Positions 1 to 8,568 of a DNA stretch of 64,000 bases are shown piece after piece. This stretch comes from Heliomicrobium modesticaldum Ice1 (GTDB taxonomy: Bacteria; Bacillota; Desulfitobacteriia; Heliobacteriales; Heliobacteriaceae). The notes under the pieces were generated by a model. It was not told where the DNA came from and made no database searches. It worked only from the letters and a program-made list of their open reading frames with translations. The DNA lies in contig NC_010337.2 of the NCBI RefSeq assembly GCF_000019165.1, forward strand, positions 413,501-477,500, written 5' to 3'. Each line of letters starts with the position of its first letter. Positions within the stretch are counted from its first letter, which is position 1. Position numbers and translations under genes: made by a program.

Positions 1-66
1 TTCCCAACGCGGGGTCCCGTTCGGACCGTCTTGCCGTTTTACACGCAAACGAATCGTTTCGGCCAT
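1..66 (-). CDS. sdhB: Succinate dehydrogenase/fumarate reductase iron-sulfur subunit (N-terminus only)
   Basis: Only the first 22 codons lie in the window; the gene runs off the left edge. The frame opens with an ATG at 66-64, two bases after the sdhA stop, and reads MAETIRLRVKRQDG, which resembles the beta-sheet start of SdhB/FrdB [2Fe-2S] domains. In this family the subunit carries the [2Fe-2S], [4Fe-4S] and [3Fe-4S] clusters that pass electrons between the flavoprotein and the membrane cytochrome b. The order sdhC-sdhA-sdhB matches the Bacillus-type operon. The cluster cysteines are outside the window, so the call rests on position and the opening residues. Confidence 0.8.
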   Translation of the reverse strand, partial: MAETIRLRVKRQDGPNGTPRWE

Positions 67-68
67 GA

Positions 69-1820
69 TTAGTTCGCCCCCTTGTCCACGTCATAACGGC
101 GGGGCCGCGGCTTGATGAGAGAGACATCGACGTCTTCATATTCGAGCACCGGGCCTTGAGCCGTCCACTTCGCCTTCGTCGTCTTCAGGAAGTTCTCGTC
201 ATCACGATTCGGGAATTCGGGCTTGTAGTGGGCGCCACGGCTTTCATTCCGGTTGAGGGCGCCGATGGTGATCACGCGGGCCAGTTCAAGCATGTTCCAG
301 AGATGGCGGGTGAAGATGGCCGACTGGTTGGCATGGCGGCTGCTGTCCGGCAGGCCGATCTTCTTCCAGCGGGCCATGAGCTCTTGCAGCTTGTTGTCCG
401 TCGCCTTCAGGTCTTTGTTGATCCGGACGATGGTGACGTGCTGCAGCATCATGTTGCCGAGCTCTTCGTGGATCTTGTAGGGGTTTTCCGTGCCGCTCAT
501 GCGGTAGATCTCTTCCATCTTGGCCTGCTGGCGTTTCAGTTCCTGGTCAAAGACAGACTGGGGAACATCGGCAGCCGACTTTTTCAAGCCCTTGACATAC
601 TTCATGGTCGCCGGGCCGGAGACCATGCCGCCGAAGATGGCCGAGAGGAGCGAGTTGGCGCCGAGACGGTTCGCGCCATGGTATTGGTACTCGGCTTCAC
701 CGGAGGCGAAGAGACCGGGGATGTTGGTCATGCCGTTGTAGTCAGTCCAGAGGCCGCCCATGGTGTAGTGCATACCGGGGAAGATCTTCATAGGCACTTT
801 GCGCGGGTCGTCGCCGACGAACTTCTCGTAAATCTCGAGGATGCCGCCGAGCTTGCGGTCCAGGGTCTTAGCATCGATGTGAGACAGATCCAGGTAGACC
901 TGGGGCTTGCCGTCGATGCCGAGGCCCAGTTCATAGCAGACCTTATGAATGGCGCGGGTGGCCACGTCCCGGGGAACCAGGTTGCCGTAGGCCGGATACC
1001 ATTCTTCGAGGAAGTACCAGGGCTTGCCGTCTTTATAAGTCCACACCCGGCCGCCTTCGCCGCGGGCCGATTCGGACATCAGGCGCAGCTTGTCTTCGCC
1101 GGGGATGGCGGTGGGATGCACCTGAATCATCTCGCCGTTGGCGTAGTAGACGCCCTGCTGGTAAGCCGAGGATTGGGGCGAACCGGTGTTGATGGTCGAG
1201 TTGGTGGAACGGCCGAAGATCATGCCGATACCGCCGGTGGCCAAGATGACTGCGTCACCGCGGAAAGCGCGGATCTCCATAGAGGCCATATCCTGGGCGA
1301 CGATGCCACGGCAGATGCCTTCGCCGTCGATGACAGCGGAGAGGTAGTCCCAGTTCTCATATTTGGTAACACGACCGGCTGCTTCCCATTTGCGGACCTG
1401 CTCATCCAGCGCGTAGAGGAGCTGCTGACCCGTCGTCGCGCCGGCAAAAGCGGTGCGGTGGTGCTTCGTGCCACCGAAACGGCGGAAGTCCAAGAGGCCT
1501 TCCGGTGTCCGGTTGAACATGACGCCCATGCGGTCCATCATGTAGATGATCCCGGGGGCCGCATCGCACATGGCCTTGACGGGAGGCTGGTTCGCCAGGA
1601 AGTCGCCGCCGTAAACAGTGTCGTCGAAATGTTCGTAAGGGGAGTCGCCTTCCCCCTTGGTGTTAACAGCCCCATTGATCCCGCCCTGGGCGCAGACCGA
1701 GTGGGAGCGTTTCACAGAGACCAAGGAAAAGAGGTCGACTTTACCGCCGGCTTCGCAAATTTTGATAGCGGCCATCAGACCGGCAAGACCGCCACCAACG
1801 ACGATAATACGCGTTTCCAT
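69..1820 (-). CDS. sdhA: Succinate dehydrogenase/fumarate reductase flavoprotein subunit
   Basis: This subunit interconverts succinate and fumarate using covalently bound FAD on the cytoplasmic face of the membrane complex. The 583-residue protein is of normal family length. An FAD Rossmann motif GGGLAGLMAA lies at residues 9-18. The segment RSHSVCAQGGINGA near residue 40 carries the histidine expected to bind FAD. The active-site elements HPTAIPGED, RGEGGRVW and HYTMGGL follow, and the FAD-binding tail GEAEYQYHGANRLGANSL is intact. It sits between sdhC (22-bp gap) and sdhB (2-bp gap), so the three genes are one transcript. Whether the enzyme works mainly as fumarate reductase or as succinate dehydrogenase in this anaerobe cannot be read from sequence. 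Confidence 0.96.
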   Translation of the reverse strand: METRIIVVGGGLAGLMAAIKICEAGGKVDLFSLVSVKRSHSVCAQGGINGAVNTKGEGDSPYEHFDDTVYGGDFLANQPPVKAMCDAAPGIIYMMDRMGVMFNRTPEGLLDFRRFGGTKHHRTAFAGATTGQQLLYALDEQVRKWEAAGRVTKYENWDYLSAVIDGEGICRGIVAQDMASMEIRAFRGDAVILATGGIGMIFGRSTNSTINTGSPQSSAYQQGVYYANGEMIQVHPTAIPGEDKLRLMSESARGEGGRVWTYKDGKPWYFLEEWYPAYGNLVPRDVATRAIHKVCYELGLGIDGKPQVYLDLSHIDAKTLDRKLGGILEIYEKFVGDDPRKVPMKIFPGMHYTMGGLWTDYNGMTNIPGLFASGEAEYQYHGANRLGANSLLSAIFGGMVSGPATMKYVKGLKKSAADVPQSVFDQELKRQQAKMEEIYRMSGTENPYKIHEELGNMMLQHVTIVRINKDLKATDNKLQELMARWKKIGLPDSSRHANQSAIFTRHLWNMLELARVITIGALNRNESRGAHYKPEFPNRDDENFLKTTKAKWTAQGPVLEYEDVDVSLIKPRPRRYDVDKGAN

Positions 1821-1842
1821 TTCATCCCACCTCTATATATCG

Positions 1843-2472
1843 TTAGTGAGCCGCATTCATCAGGAAGTAGAGCGCTCCCAGGCCGCCGACAGAAAGGACG
1901 CCCATGATGCCCATGCACAACAGAAAGGTCACATTTTGCGCTTTCGGACCGATCGTGATGCCCCAGGCGACACAGAAGCTCCAGATGCCGTTGGCGAAGT
2001 GGAAAGCGGCAGCCAAGAAACCGATGACGTAAGCGGCCAACGCGATGGGGCTAGAAGCCAGGTATTGGCCGAAGTTGGTGAAGTAGGTGCCGCTGGTCAC
2101 GCTCCAGAAGTTCATCATCTTCAGAGACCAGACGTGCCAGACCACAAAAAGAACGGTGATGATGGCTGTGATGCGCTGCAGGTAGAACATCCAGTTCCGG
2201 AAGTAGTTGTACTGAAGCACGTTGTTCTTGGCCACATAGACGATATAGAGGCCGTAAATGGCGTGAAAAGCGATGGGAAGGAAAATCATTGCCATCTCAA
2301 GGAAGATCTTGAACGGCAGGTGATGAAGGAAACTCGTCCAAGCCAGCCAGATGTCCTGACTGACGATAGCCATGGAGTTCATCAACGTATGCTCAGCAAA
2401 AAACAGGCCGATAGGAATGATGCCGAGCAAGGAGTGAACTTTACGGATCAGAAAATGATTATTGTCCGACAT
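1843..2472 (-). CDS. sdhC: Succinate dehydrogenase/fumarate reductase cytochrome b subunit
   Basis: This is the membrane anchor that exchanges electrons between the iron-sulfur subunit and menaquinone. The 209-residue protein has five hydrophobic segments. Histidines stand in HSLLGIIPIGLFFAEHT, HAIYGLYIV, VVWHVWSL and AAFHFANGIW, the arrangement seen in the di-haem b558 type of Bacillus SdhC, with no separate SdhD. The start ATG is preceded by AAAGGAG at good spacing. It is the first gene of sdhCAB. A sigma-A-like promoter lies about 270 bp upstream, implying a long leader. Confidence 0.93.
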   Translation of the reverse strand: MSDNNHFLIRKVHSLLGIIPIGLFFAEHTLMNSMAIVSQDIWLAWTSFLHHLPFKIFLEMAMIFLPIAFHAIYGLYIVYVAKNNVLQYNYFRNWMFYLQRITAIITVLFVVWHVWSLKMMNFWSVTSGTYFTNFGQYLASSPIALAAYVIGFLAAAFHFANGIWSFCVAWGITIGPKAQNVTFLLCMGIMGVLSVGGLGALYFLMNAAH

Positions 2473-3162
2473 TCCGCTGCTCCTTTCCGCCCCCGAGGGT
2501 ATTTGAAGAACCTAATCTCTCTTTCTTTTCGCCCAATTCACAAAATTCACACTTTAGCCCAAAAAAAAACCCGCTGAAGCCCTTTTATTCTGCTCAAATC
2601 GCCGCCCAAGCCCGTTAACAGGCAAAAGGCCCGCCGACGAGCAGGTCCTCGCTTCTGTAACTTGCACTTTTTTTCTCAATCATCCTCCTTCCAACCCCTG
2701 TTCTTTTGTGAATAAGGCGAACCCTGTTCTCAACGCGTAGTTTAGCATCGTAGACAAGGGGAGTCAACCATGTGTACAAGCGCAAAAAAGCTGATTAGGT
2801 CTCGATTCCTTCCCTTACGTCTTTGTTGCATTCTTTTTCATACTTGTATATTTGCGTAACAAGCTACACATACCATCTTCATTTCATAGACAATCGTGGA
2901 AATCAAGACAAGGAATATCCAGATCCGATGACAGTCATCCTTGCTTGTCCCTATTGCTGTTTCTGCCATTGTCAACGGCGAATCTGCGATGTTGTCATCC
3001 CGGTAGACGCTTGCTTGTCGAGACCTGTCTGGAGATGAATGTAACACATTCATCGGAATAATTTCAAGAATATTTTTATTTGCGTGCATCATCTCTTTTT
3101 CTCAAATGAAACAATGTGATTGGGATAGACTAGGGGTATCGCCAACGAAAGGGGGATTCGCC
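2473..3162. other. 690-bp divergent intergenic region
   Basis: This region separates sdhCAB from the divergent flavoprotein gene. It contains the predicted sdh promoter at 2739-2767 and an sdh leader with a run of nine T (minus strand) near 2562-2570. The rest is AT-richer than its surroundings. Short open frames are present, but none has a ribosome binding site or recognisable product. Confidence 0.5.
2739..2767 (-). promoter_or_regulatory. Predicted sigma-A promoter of sdhCAB
   Basis: On the minus strand TTGACT is followed after exactly 17 bases by TAAACT. It would start a transcript near 2732, leaving about 260 nt of untranslated leader before sdhC. Confidence 0.55.
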
Positions 3163-4053
3163 ATGTCTGACCGTTACGACTCTGTCGTCATCGGTTGCGG
3201 GCCTGCCGGTCTGTCGGCAGCCTTGAACCTGCACATCCGGAACAAGGCATTCATCCTTCTGGGAACGAAGCAGTGCAGTCATCGTCTGGCAAAAGCCGAA
3301 CGGATCGACAACTACCTGGGCTTGCCGGAGATCTCCGGCAAGGAACTTATGGATCGCTATCTTCATCATGTGTCCAGCCGCGGCATCGAGCTGCGGGAAG
3401 AACGAGTGACAGCGGTCTATCCGGGAGATGGCGCCTTCGCTGTAGTCACCGGGAAGGGCCAGTATACGGCCCGATCGCTGATCGTGGCCACCGGCGTCCA
3501 TATCGAAAAGGTGTTGCCTGGGGAAAACGAGTTCCTGGGCAGGGGTGTCTCCTACTGCGCCACCTGCGACGGCCCTCTCTTTCGAGGAAAAAGGGTGGCC
3601 TTGATCGATTACACCGGCGGCGCCGCCTATGATGAGGTGTTGTTCCTGGCCAGTGTGGCCGATACACTGTATTATCTTTTGCCGGAAGGCAAAACCGCCT
3701 CAGCAACCGCTGCAGTCAAACTACCCCTACCTGCAAATGTGACGCAACTGCGCCGTTCGTCTCTTTCGATAAAAGGGGCTGACACCGTCACCTCCCTGGT
3801 CGCCGATGAGCAGGAATTTGCCCTTGACGGCGTCTTCATTCTTCGAGAAACGCAGAAGGCGGAGATCCTCGTTCCCGGTCTGGCTACTGATGACAAAGCA
3901 GTCACTGTCGATGGGCAGATGGCGACCAATATCCCCGGTGTCTTTGCGGCAGGCGACTGCACAGGAAAGCCCTATCAACTGGCCCGGGCCGTAGGCCAAG
4001 GCGCTGTGGCCGCCCTTAGCGCCGTCGGCTATCTGGACAATCCCCGGAATTGA
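3163..4053 (+). CDS. Thioredoxin reductase-like flavoprotein, probably ferredoxin-dependent
   Basis: The product should reduce thioredoxin or a similar disulfide protein through FAD and a redox-active cysteine pair. With the ATG at 3163, which follows AAAGGGGG, the protein has 296 residues; an in-frame upstream start at 3106 lacks such a site. The FAD motif GCGPAGLSAA lies at residues 11-20, the redox pair CATC at 132-135 and the second FAD motif GVFAAGDC near 265. The NADPH-binding loop, normally GGGDSA, reads DYTGGAAYDE (149-158), and the HRRxxxR phosphate-binding motif is absent. This pattern is known from clostridial ferredoxin-dependent flavin thioredoxin reductases, so ferredoxin is the inferred donor. 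The gene is monocistronic. Confidence 0.82.
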   Translation: MSDRYDSVVIGCGPAGLSAALNLHIRNKAFILLGTKQCSHRLAKAERIDNYLGLPEISGKELMDRYLHHVSSRGIELREERVTAVYPGDGAFAVVTGKGQYTARSLIVATGVHIEKVLPGENEFLGRGVSYCATCDGPLFRGKRVALIDYTGGAAYDEVLFLASVADTLYYLLPEGKTASATAAVKLPLPANVTQLRRSSLSIKGADTVTSLVADEQEFALDGVFILRETQKAEILVPGLATDDKAVTVDGQMATNIPGVFAAGDCTGKPYQLARAVGQGAVAALSAVGYLDNPRN

Positions 4054-4472
4054 CTGTATTATCTTTCAAGTCAAATAAAAGGGTTAAGTCTGAATATTTG
4101 TGAATCTATTCTTAATCACTTCCTATTATAATATTGTCTTGTGCGTCGCTTCCCTGTTGCCAGTGTCTTTTTTATTTTTTCGGGAAGTCAAAAAAGTTTT
4201 TACAAACAAGAAGGAGTTTTCAGATATTCAGAGAATAACTACAGAAGTGCCGGTCAGACCATCATAACTCTTGTTGGTTAGTTCATCTTGTCGTAAGATA
4301 CAATGGTAGACAACGATGCTGAGCTAACCTGCAGGCACGTAGGGGGGGGATTTACCGCCAACCGCTGTTGATTGATCGAAAGAACCTGATCACGCTGTCT
4401 CTGTTCCGTTCGCACTCATTTATGTGCTAGATGTCACATGCACTTTCTCAATTTGAAAGGAGGCCCCCTACG
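4054..4472. other. 419-bp upstream region of the lactate permease gene
   Basis: No gene was found here. The region holds a GGTCAGACC palindrome (4252-4260), a weak promoter-like pair TTGGTT (4274-4279) and TACAAT (4299-4304) with a 19-base spacer, and then about 165 bases of leader including a run of eight or more G near 4342-4350. No known riboswitch class could be matched to the leader. Confidence 0.45.
4251..4261. promoter_or_regulatory. Putative operator of the lactate regulon (site 1)
   Basis: The core GGTCAGACC is a perfect 4+1+4 palindrome. It has the shape of FadR-subfamily GntR operators (TGGTnnnACCA) and recurs at the lactate oxidation operon. It lies just upstream of a promoter-like TACAAT box. 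Confidence 0.55.
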
Positions 4473-6245
4473 ATGTGGACTCAAGTATACGATCCCATGG
4501 GGAATATCTTCCTGTCGGCCGCCATTGCCGTCATTCCCATCATCTACCTGTTCTGGGCGTTGGCCATTCAGAAGATGAAAGGTTTCATCGCCGGCACGAC
4601 CACGACAGCCATCGCCGTCCTCATCGCTATCTTCGTCTACGGCATGCCGGCCCAAATGGCCATCGCCTCGACCCTGCAAGGCGCCCTCTACGGTCTCTTC
4701 CCCATCTGCTGGATCGTTATCACGGCCGTTTTCCTTTACAACCTCACTGTGAAAAGCGGCCAGTTTGAGATCATCAAAGATTCCATCGCTTCCATCACCG
4801 ACGACCGCCGCCTCCAGGCGCTGCTGATCGCCTTCTCCTTCGGCGCCTTCCTCGAAGGCGCTGCCGGCTTCGGCACTCCCGTCGCCATCTCGGCCGGCAT
4901 GCTCGTCGGTCTCGGCTTCAACCCCCTCTACGCCGCCGGCCTCTGCCTGATCGCCAACACGGCGCCTGTCGCCTTCGGCGGCATCGGGATTCCCATCATC
5001 GTCGCCGGCCAGGTTTCCGGCATCGACGATTTCGCCATCTCCCAGATGGTCGGCCGCCAGCTCCCCCTGCTGTCCGTCTTCGTTCCCTTCTGGCTGGTCA
5101 TGATCATGTCCGGCTGGAAAGGTGTTAAAGAAGTTTGGCCTGCTGCCCTCGTCTCCGGCCTGGCTTTCGCCATTGGTCAGTGGTGGTCCGCCAACTACCT
5201 GGGCGCCATGCTCCCCGACATCATCTCCTCCCTCTGCTCCATCATCGCCCTGGTCGTCTTCCTCAAAGTCTGGAAGCCCAAGAACATCTGGCGCTTTGAA
5301 AACGAACCTGCCGCCACCTACAACGCTTCTACGGCCAACCTGACCTTCAAAAAGGTCCTGAAAGCCTGGAGCCCCTTCATCATCCTGACCATCATGGTCG
5401 GCGACTGGGGCATGAAGTCGGTTAAAGCGGTGCTCGACACGGTGACCATCAAGTTTGCCTTCCCTGTCATTCACAACGCCGTCATCAACCCGGTCACCAG
5501 CAAGCCCATCGCCGCCATGTACTCCTTCAACTGGCTCTCTGCTGCTGGTACAGCCATCCTGATCTCCGCCTTCATCACCATGCTGATCGTCCGGATGCCC
5601 TTCGGTCAGGCCATGGGCATCTTCTGGGATACCCTGAAGTCGCTCAAGTTCCCCATGATTACCATCGCCTCCGTTCTCGGTTACGCCTATATCGGCAACT
5701 CCTCCGGCATGACCTATACCATGGGCATGGCCCTGGCCACCACGGGCGCCCTCTTCCCCCTCTTCTCGCCCGTCCTCGGCTGGCTCGGCGTCTTCATCAC
5801 CGGTTCTGACACCTCGGCCAACGCCGTCTTCGGCAAACTGCAAGGCATCACGGCGGACACGATCGGTGTCGATCCCGTCCTGACCGTCGCCGCCAACTCC
5901 TCCGGCGGCGTCACCGGCAAGATGATCTCGCCCCAATCCATCGCCGTCGCCACCGCCGCCACCGGCCTGGTCGGCAAGGAATCGGATCTGTTCCGCTTCA
6001 CTGTCAAGCACTCCCTGTTCTTCCTTGCGATCGTCATGGTCATCACCTACGCCCAAGCGACCGTCCTGAAGTGGATGATCCCTGTCTACCAGAAGGGCGC
6101 CGCCGCTGCCGCTGCTGCCGCCAACTTGGCCCAGCTGCATTCTGAAGGCTATATGCTGCTCGGCATCACCGCCGTCATCGTCGCCATCCTCGGCTTCTCC
6201 GTCATGGGTCAAACCGAAAGCAAAGGCGCTTATTCGAAGCGGTAA
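4473..6245 (+). CDS. lldP: L-lactate permease
   Basis: This LctP-family proton symporter imports lactate (and glycolate in some members). The 590-residue product is almost entirely hydrophobic, with about 12-14 predicted membrane segments and family-typical segments such as GAFLEGAAGFGTPVAIS near residue 125 and GSDTSANAVFGKLQ near 445. The ATG at 4473 was chosen because GAAAGGAGG ends 9 bases upstream; an in-frame ATG at 4431 has no such site. A hairpin terminator follows. The lactate oxidation operon lies about 1 kb downstream on the other strand, and both loci carry the same operator-like palindrome. Confidence 0.95.
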   Translation: MWTQVYDPMGNIFLSAAIAVIPIIYLFWALAIQKMKGFIAGTTTTAIAVLIAIFVYGMPAQMAIASTLQGALYGLFPICWIVITAVFLYNLTVKSGQFEIIKDSIASITDDRRLQALLIAFSFGAFLEGAAGFGTPVAISAGMLVGLGFNPLYAAGLCLIANTAPVAFGGIGIPIIVAGQVSGIDDFAISQMVGRQLPLLSVFVPFWLVMIMSGWKGVKEVWPAALVSGLAFAIGQWWSANYLGAMLPDIISSLCSIIALVVFLKVWKPKNIWRFENEPAATYNASTANLTFKKVLKAWSPFIILTIMVGDWGMKSVKAVLDTVTIKFAFPVIHNAVINPVTSKPIAAMYSFNWLSAAGTAILISAFITMLIVRMPFGQAMGIFWDTLKSLKFPMITIASVLGYAYIGNSSGMTYTMGMALATTGALFPLFSPVLGWLGVFITGSDTSANAVFGKLQGITADTIGVDPVLTVAANSSGGVTGKMISPQSIAVATAATGLVGKESDLFRFTVKHSLFFLAIVMVITYAQATVLKWMIPVYQKGAAAAAAAANLAQLHSEGYMLLGITAVIVAILGFSVMGQTESKGAYSKR

Positions 6246-6301
6246 GCGACCGAACGGAACCATCAGTCAGTAACCAAACCGAGTCTTGAAACGCATCCTC
6301 T

Positions 6302-6333
6302 ACCCCGTGCTTGACGGCGCGGGGTCTTTTTTT
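6302..6333 (+). terminator. Rho-independent terminator after lldP
   Basis: ACCCCG pairs with CGGGGT across a short loop and is followed by a run of seven T. Confidence 0.8.
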
Positions 6334-6451
6334 CCCCACCCATGTCCCCCCTTGCCGCCCTGGAGAATACAAGGTAGTATATAAAGGAAAACAGATACCC
6401 CACGGGGTATGCTCGAAAGACCCACAAAAAACATAGAAAGGATCATTGCCG

Positions 6452-7030
6452 ATGACAAAAACGATGACAAAGTGGTCGCGGTGGTGCTTTGTCCCTTTGT
6501 TGGCCCTTTCGCTCACAACCGCCGGTTGTGTCTCTTCAAACACCGGCGCCGGTGCTTTGGAGCAGCCTCCGAGATCAACAAATACCTCGAATGAGGCGGC
6601 AAAAGAACGGCTCAAGGCGCCCGACTTCAAGCTGATGTCGCTCTACGGCAAGGAGGAGTCCCTCTCGGCCTATCAAGGCAAGCCGGTGGTGGTGAACTTC
6701 TGGGCCTCCTGGTGCGCGCCCTGCCGCAACGAGATGCCTGACCTGAACGAATTCGCGAAAGAATATGAGGGCAAAGTGGTCGTGTTGGGCGTCAACCTCA
6801 CCTTCAACGATAAGGAAAAGGATGTCCGGAATCTGGTTCAAAAACTGGATATCAAATTCCCCATCCTCCTCGACAACGACCCGAACAACTCAGCCGCCGA
6901 GGCGTATCGGATCCAACCGATCCCGGCCACTTTCTTTATCGATAAGAACGGAAATATAGCCGATGTGCTCATCGGCGCGGCCCGGAGCAAGAACGATTTT
7001 ATCAAACGGGTGGAGCCGCTGCTGGAATAG
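6452..7030 (+). CDS. Lipoprotein thiol-disulfide oxidoreductase (ResA/TlpA type)
   Basis: This is a membrane-tethered extracytoplasmic thioredoxin, a family that keeps apocytochrome c haem-binding cysteines or other exported thiols reduced. The 192-residue protein begins with a basic, hydrophobic signal ending in a lipobox-like TAGC at about residue 24. The thioredoxin fold follows, with active site WCAPC near residue 86 and the cis-proline loop PIPATFFID near 158. The ATG at 6452 sits 9 bases after AAAGGA; a TTG at 6446 is too close to that site. The gene stands alone between lldP and a bidirectional terminator. Its partner is not identifiable here. Confidence 0.88.
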   Translation: MTKTMTKWSRWCFVPLLALSLTTAGCVSSNTGAGALEQPPRSTNTSNEAAKERLKAPDFKLMSLYGKEESLSAYQGKPVVVNFWASWCAPCRNEMPDLNEFAKEYEGKVVVLGVNLTFNDKEKDVRNLVQKLDIKFPILLDNDPNNSAAEAYRIQPIPATFFIDKNGNIADVLIGAARSKNDFIKRVEPLLE

Positions 7031-7116
7031 GTGCGATGTTTATAGGCCCACCGGCAGGGCCTCGCACAAAGTCCCATCAGGAGGCTGTTTTGACAGGGCC
7101 GAGCGGCGCGCCGAAA

Positions 7117-7157
7117 AAAGAGGTTTACCCCGAAAACCGGGATAAACCTCTTTTTCT
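7117..7157. terminator. Bidirectional terminator between convergent genes
   Basis: AAAGAGGTTTA pairs with TAAACCTCTTT around a loop that can itself form CCC/GGG pairs. T runs follow on both strands. It serves the ResA-like gene (+) and the lactate oxidation operon (-). Confidence 0.85.
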
Positions 7158-7255
7158 CATGACACTCGCTTTTTATTTTATGACAGTCAAATCAAGCGAA
7201 AGGCTTCTCCCGTTCTTGCAGGGCTGGGCAAAGGAATACGTGGCGACACCCGCCT

Positions 7256-8566
7256 CTACCCCTTGATGACGCCGCTGTTCTTGTAGGACGCATAGAGCAG
7301 CGCCACAGGGTGGACCGTGTCGATCTTGACGTTGGATTGGGCCAATCCGTCTTCAATGGTCATCCGGCAGCCGGGGCAACCGGTGGTGGCCAGCGTAGCG
7401 CCGGTGCTGCGGATGTTCTCCGCCTTCTTGGCGGTGATCTGCTTGGACAGGTCGTAGTGGGTCAGACTGAAGGAACCGGCGCCGCCACAGCAGCGGGCCG
7501 CGTCTTTCATTTCGACGAAACGGATGCCGGGGATGGCCTTGATGATCTCCCGCGGCTCGGCGGTGACCTTCATGCTCCGAGCCAGGTGGCACGAGTCGTG
7601 GTAGGTGACCACATGGTCCACCCTGCCGAGGGGCTTCTGCAGGCCGCCCATCTTGATCACCAGCGGATTCACATCGATCGTCTTTTTCGCCAGTTTTTCC
7701 GCCATGGCCTTGTACTTCGGTTCATCCTGGAGCAGATGCGGGTAGTGTTCGGCGAAGGAGCAGACACAGGTGCCGCAGGCGGTGAAGATATAATCGAAGC
7801 TGTACTTCTCATCGGCAGCGGTGAAGACGTCCAGGTTGTGGCGGGCCATGTCGCGGCCGATGTTGCGGTCGCCGTTGATGAAGACAGGAGCGCCGCAGCA
7901 GTGCTGGGCTTTCGGGATGATCACGTCCACGTCGTTGGCGCGGAGGACCTCCACGATGGCCTTGCAGGTGTCGTTGTAGATCAGGTTGTTGACACAGCCG
8001 GTGAAGAAGGCGGCGCGCACCTTCCCTTTGCCGCTGTGGGCCGGGTTGAACTCGTCATACATGTCCCGGGAATGGGTCGTCGCCAGATCAGGGATGACGC
8101 GGCGCATGTCCATGCCCATGACAGGCAGGCGCAGGGTCCGTCCTTTGAGGCCTTCTCCGCGCTTCTTCAGAGCCACGCCCTGGAAGTTGGCGCCCAGCTT
8201 CAGACCGAAATTGAAGAGGCGCCGCAGCTTGAGGCCGCGGAAGATGGACTGCTTGATCAAGGGCAGGCCGACCTTCTCGGCCAGTTGGGCACGGGCGGCC
8301 AGGATGATGTCGACACAGTGGACGCCGCAGGGGCAGTTGGCTTCACAGGCTTTGCAGGTCAGGCAGAGAGCAAACTTGTCCAATACGGCGTGGCTGGGCT
8401 GCAGTTTGCCTTCCAGCACGTCGACGGCCAGCCTGATCTTGCCGCGGGCGACGGCGCCTTCATGCATCGTTTCGGCATAGAGCGGGCAAACAGCCTGACA
8501 GTTGCCGCACTTCATGCACTGGTTGATCAGTTCCTGCGCTTTTTGCAGGGTTTGCAGATCGGCCAT
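7256..8566 (-). CDS. glcF: Iron-sulfur subunit of lactate/glycolate oxidase (GlcF-like)
   Basis: This electron-transfer subunit partners the FAD-linked dehydrogenase encoded 2 bp upstream. The 436-residue protein has two [4Fe-4S] ferredoxin motifs, CMKCGNCQAVCP (17-28) and CLTCKACEANCP (about 68-79). Two cysteine-rich CCG domains follow, with CCGAPV near 221 and CCGGAGS near 380. This is the classic GlcF architecture. In Desulfovibrio a comparable GlcD/GlcF pair next to Lut-type genes oxidises D-lactate, so D-lactate is the likely substrate here, but glycolate is not excluded. It is the last gene of the operon and is followed by the bidirectional terminator. Confidence 0.9.
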   Translation of the reverse strand: MADLQTLQKAQELINQCMKCGNCQAVCPLYAETMHEGAVARGKIRLAVDVLEGKLQPSHAVLDKFALCLTCKACEANCPCGVHCVDIILAARAQLAEKVGLPLIKQSIFRGLKLRRLFNFGLKLGANFQGVALKKRGEGLKGRTLRLPVMGMDMRRVIPDLATTHSRDMYDEFNPAHSGKGKVRAAFFTGCVNNLIYNDTCKAIVEVLRANDVDVIIPKAQHCCGAPVFINGDRNIGRDMARHNLDVFTAADEKYSFDYIFTACGTCVCSFAEHYPHLLQDEPKYKAMAEKLAKKTIDVNPLVIKMGGLQKPLGRVDHVVTYHDSCHLARSMKVTAEPREIIKAIPGIRFVEMKDAARCCGGAGSFSLTHYDLSKQITAKKAENIRSTGATLATTGCPGCRMTIEDGLAQSNVKIDTVHPVALLYASYKNSGVIKG

Positions 8567-8568
8567 GA

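Noticed and set aside
156-1907. A 583-codon open frame on the plus strand
   Set aside because: It is antisense to sdhA. Long opposite frames are expected from the codon bias of GC-rich genes, and the translation matches no family. The same holds for 4434-6263 (-), 7310-8572 (+), 8707-9963 (+), 10668-12260 (+), 22774-24711 (+), 30737-31729 (+) and 60502-61794 (+).
3106-3162. Upstream in-frame ATG extending the thioredoxin reductase-like protein by 19 residues
   Set aside because: It has no ribosome binding site, whereas the ATG at 3163 follows AAAGGGGG and gives the usual N-terminus just before the FAD motif.
4320-4472. Cyclic di-GMP or other riboswitch before lldP
   Set aside because: The leader has a G-rich run and possible hairpins, but no conserved aptamer core of a class I know.
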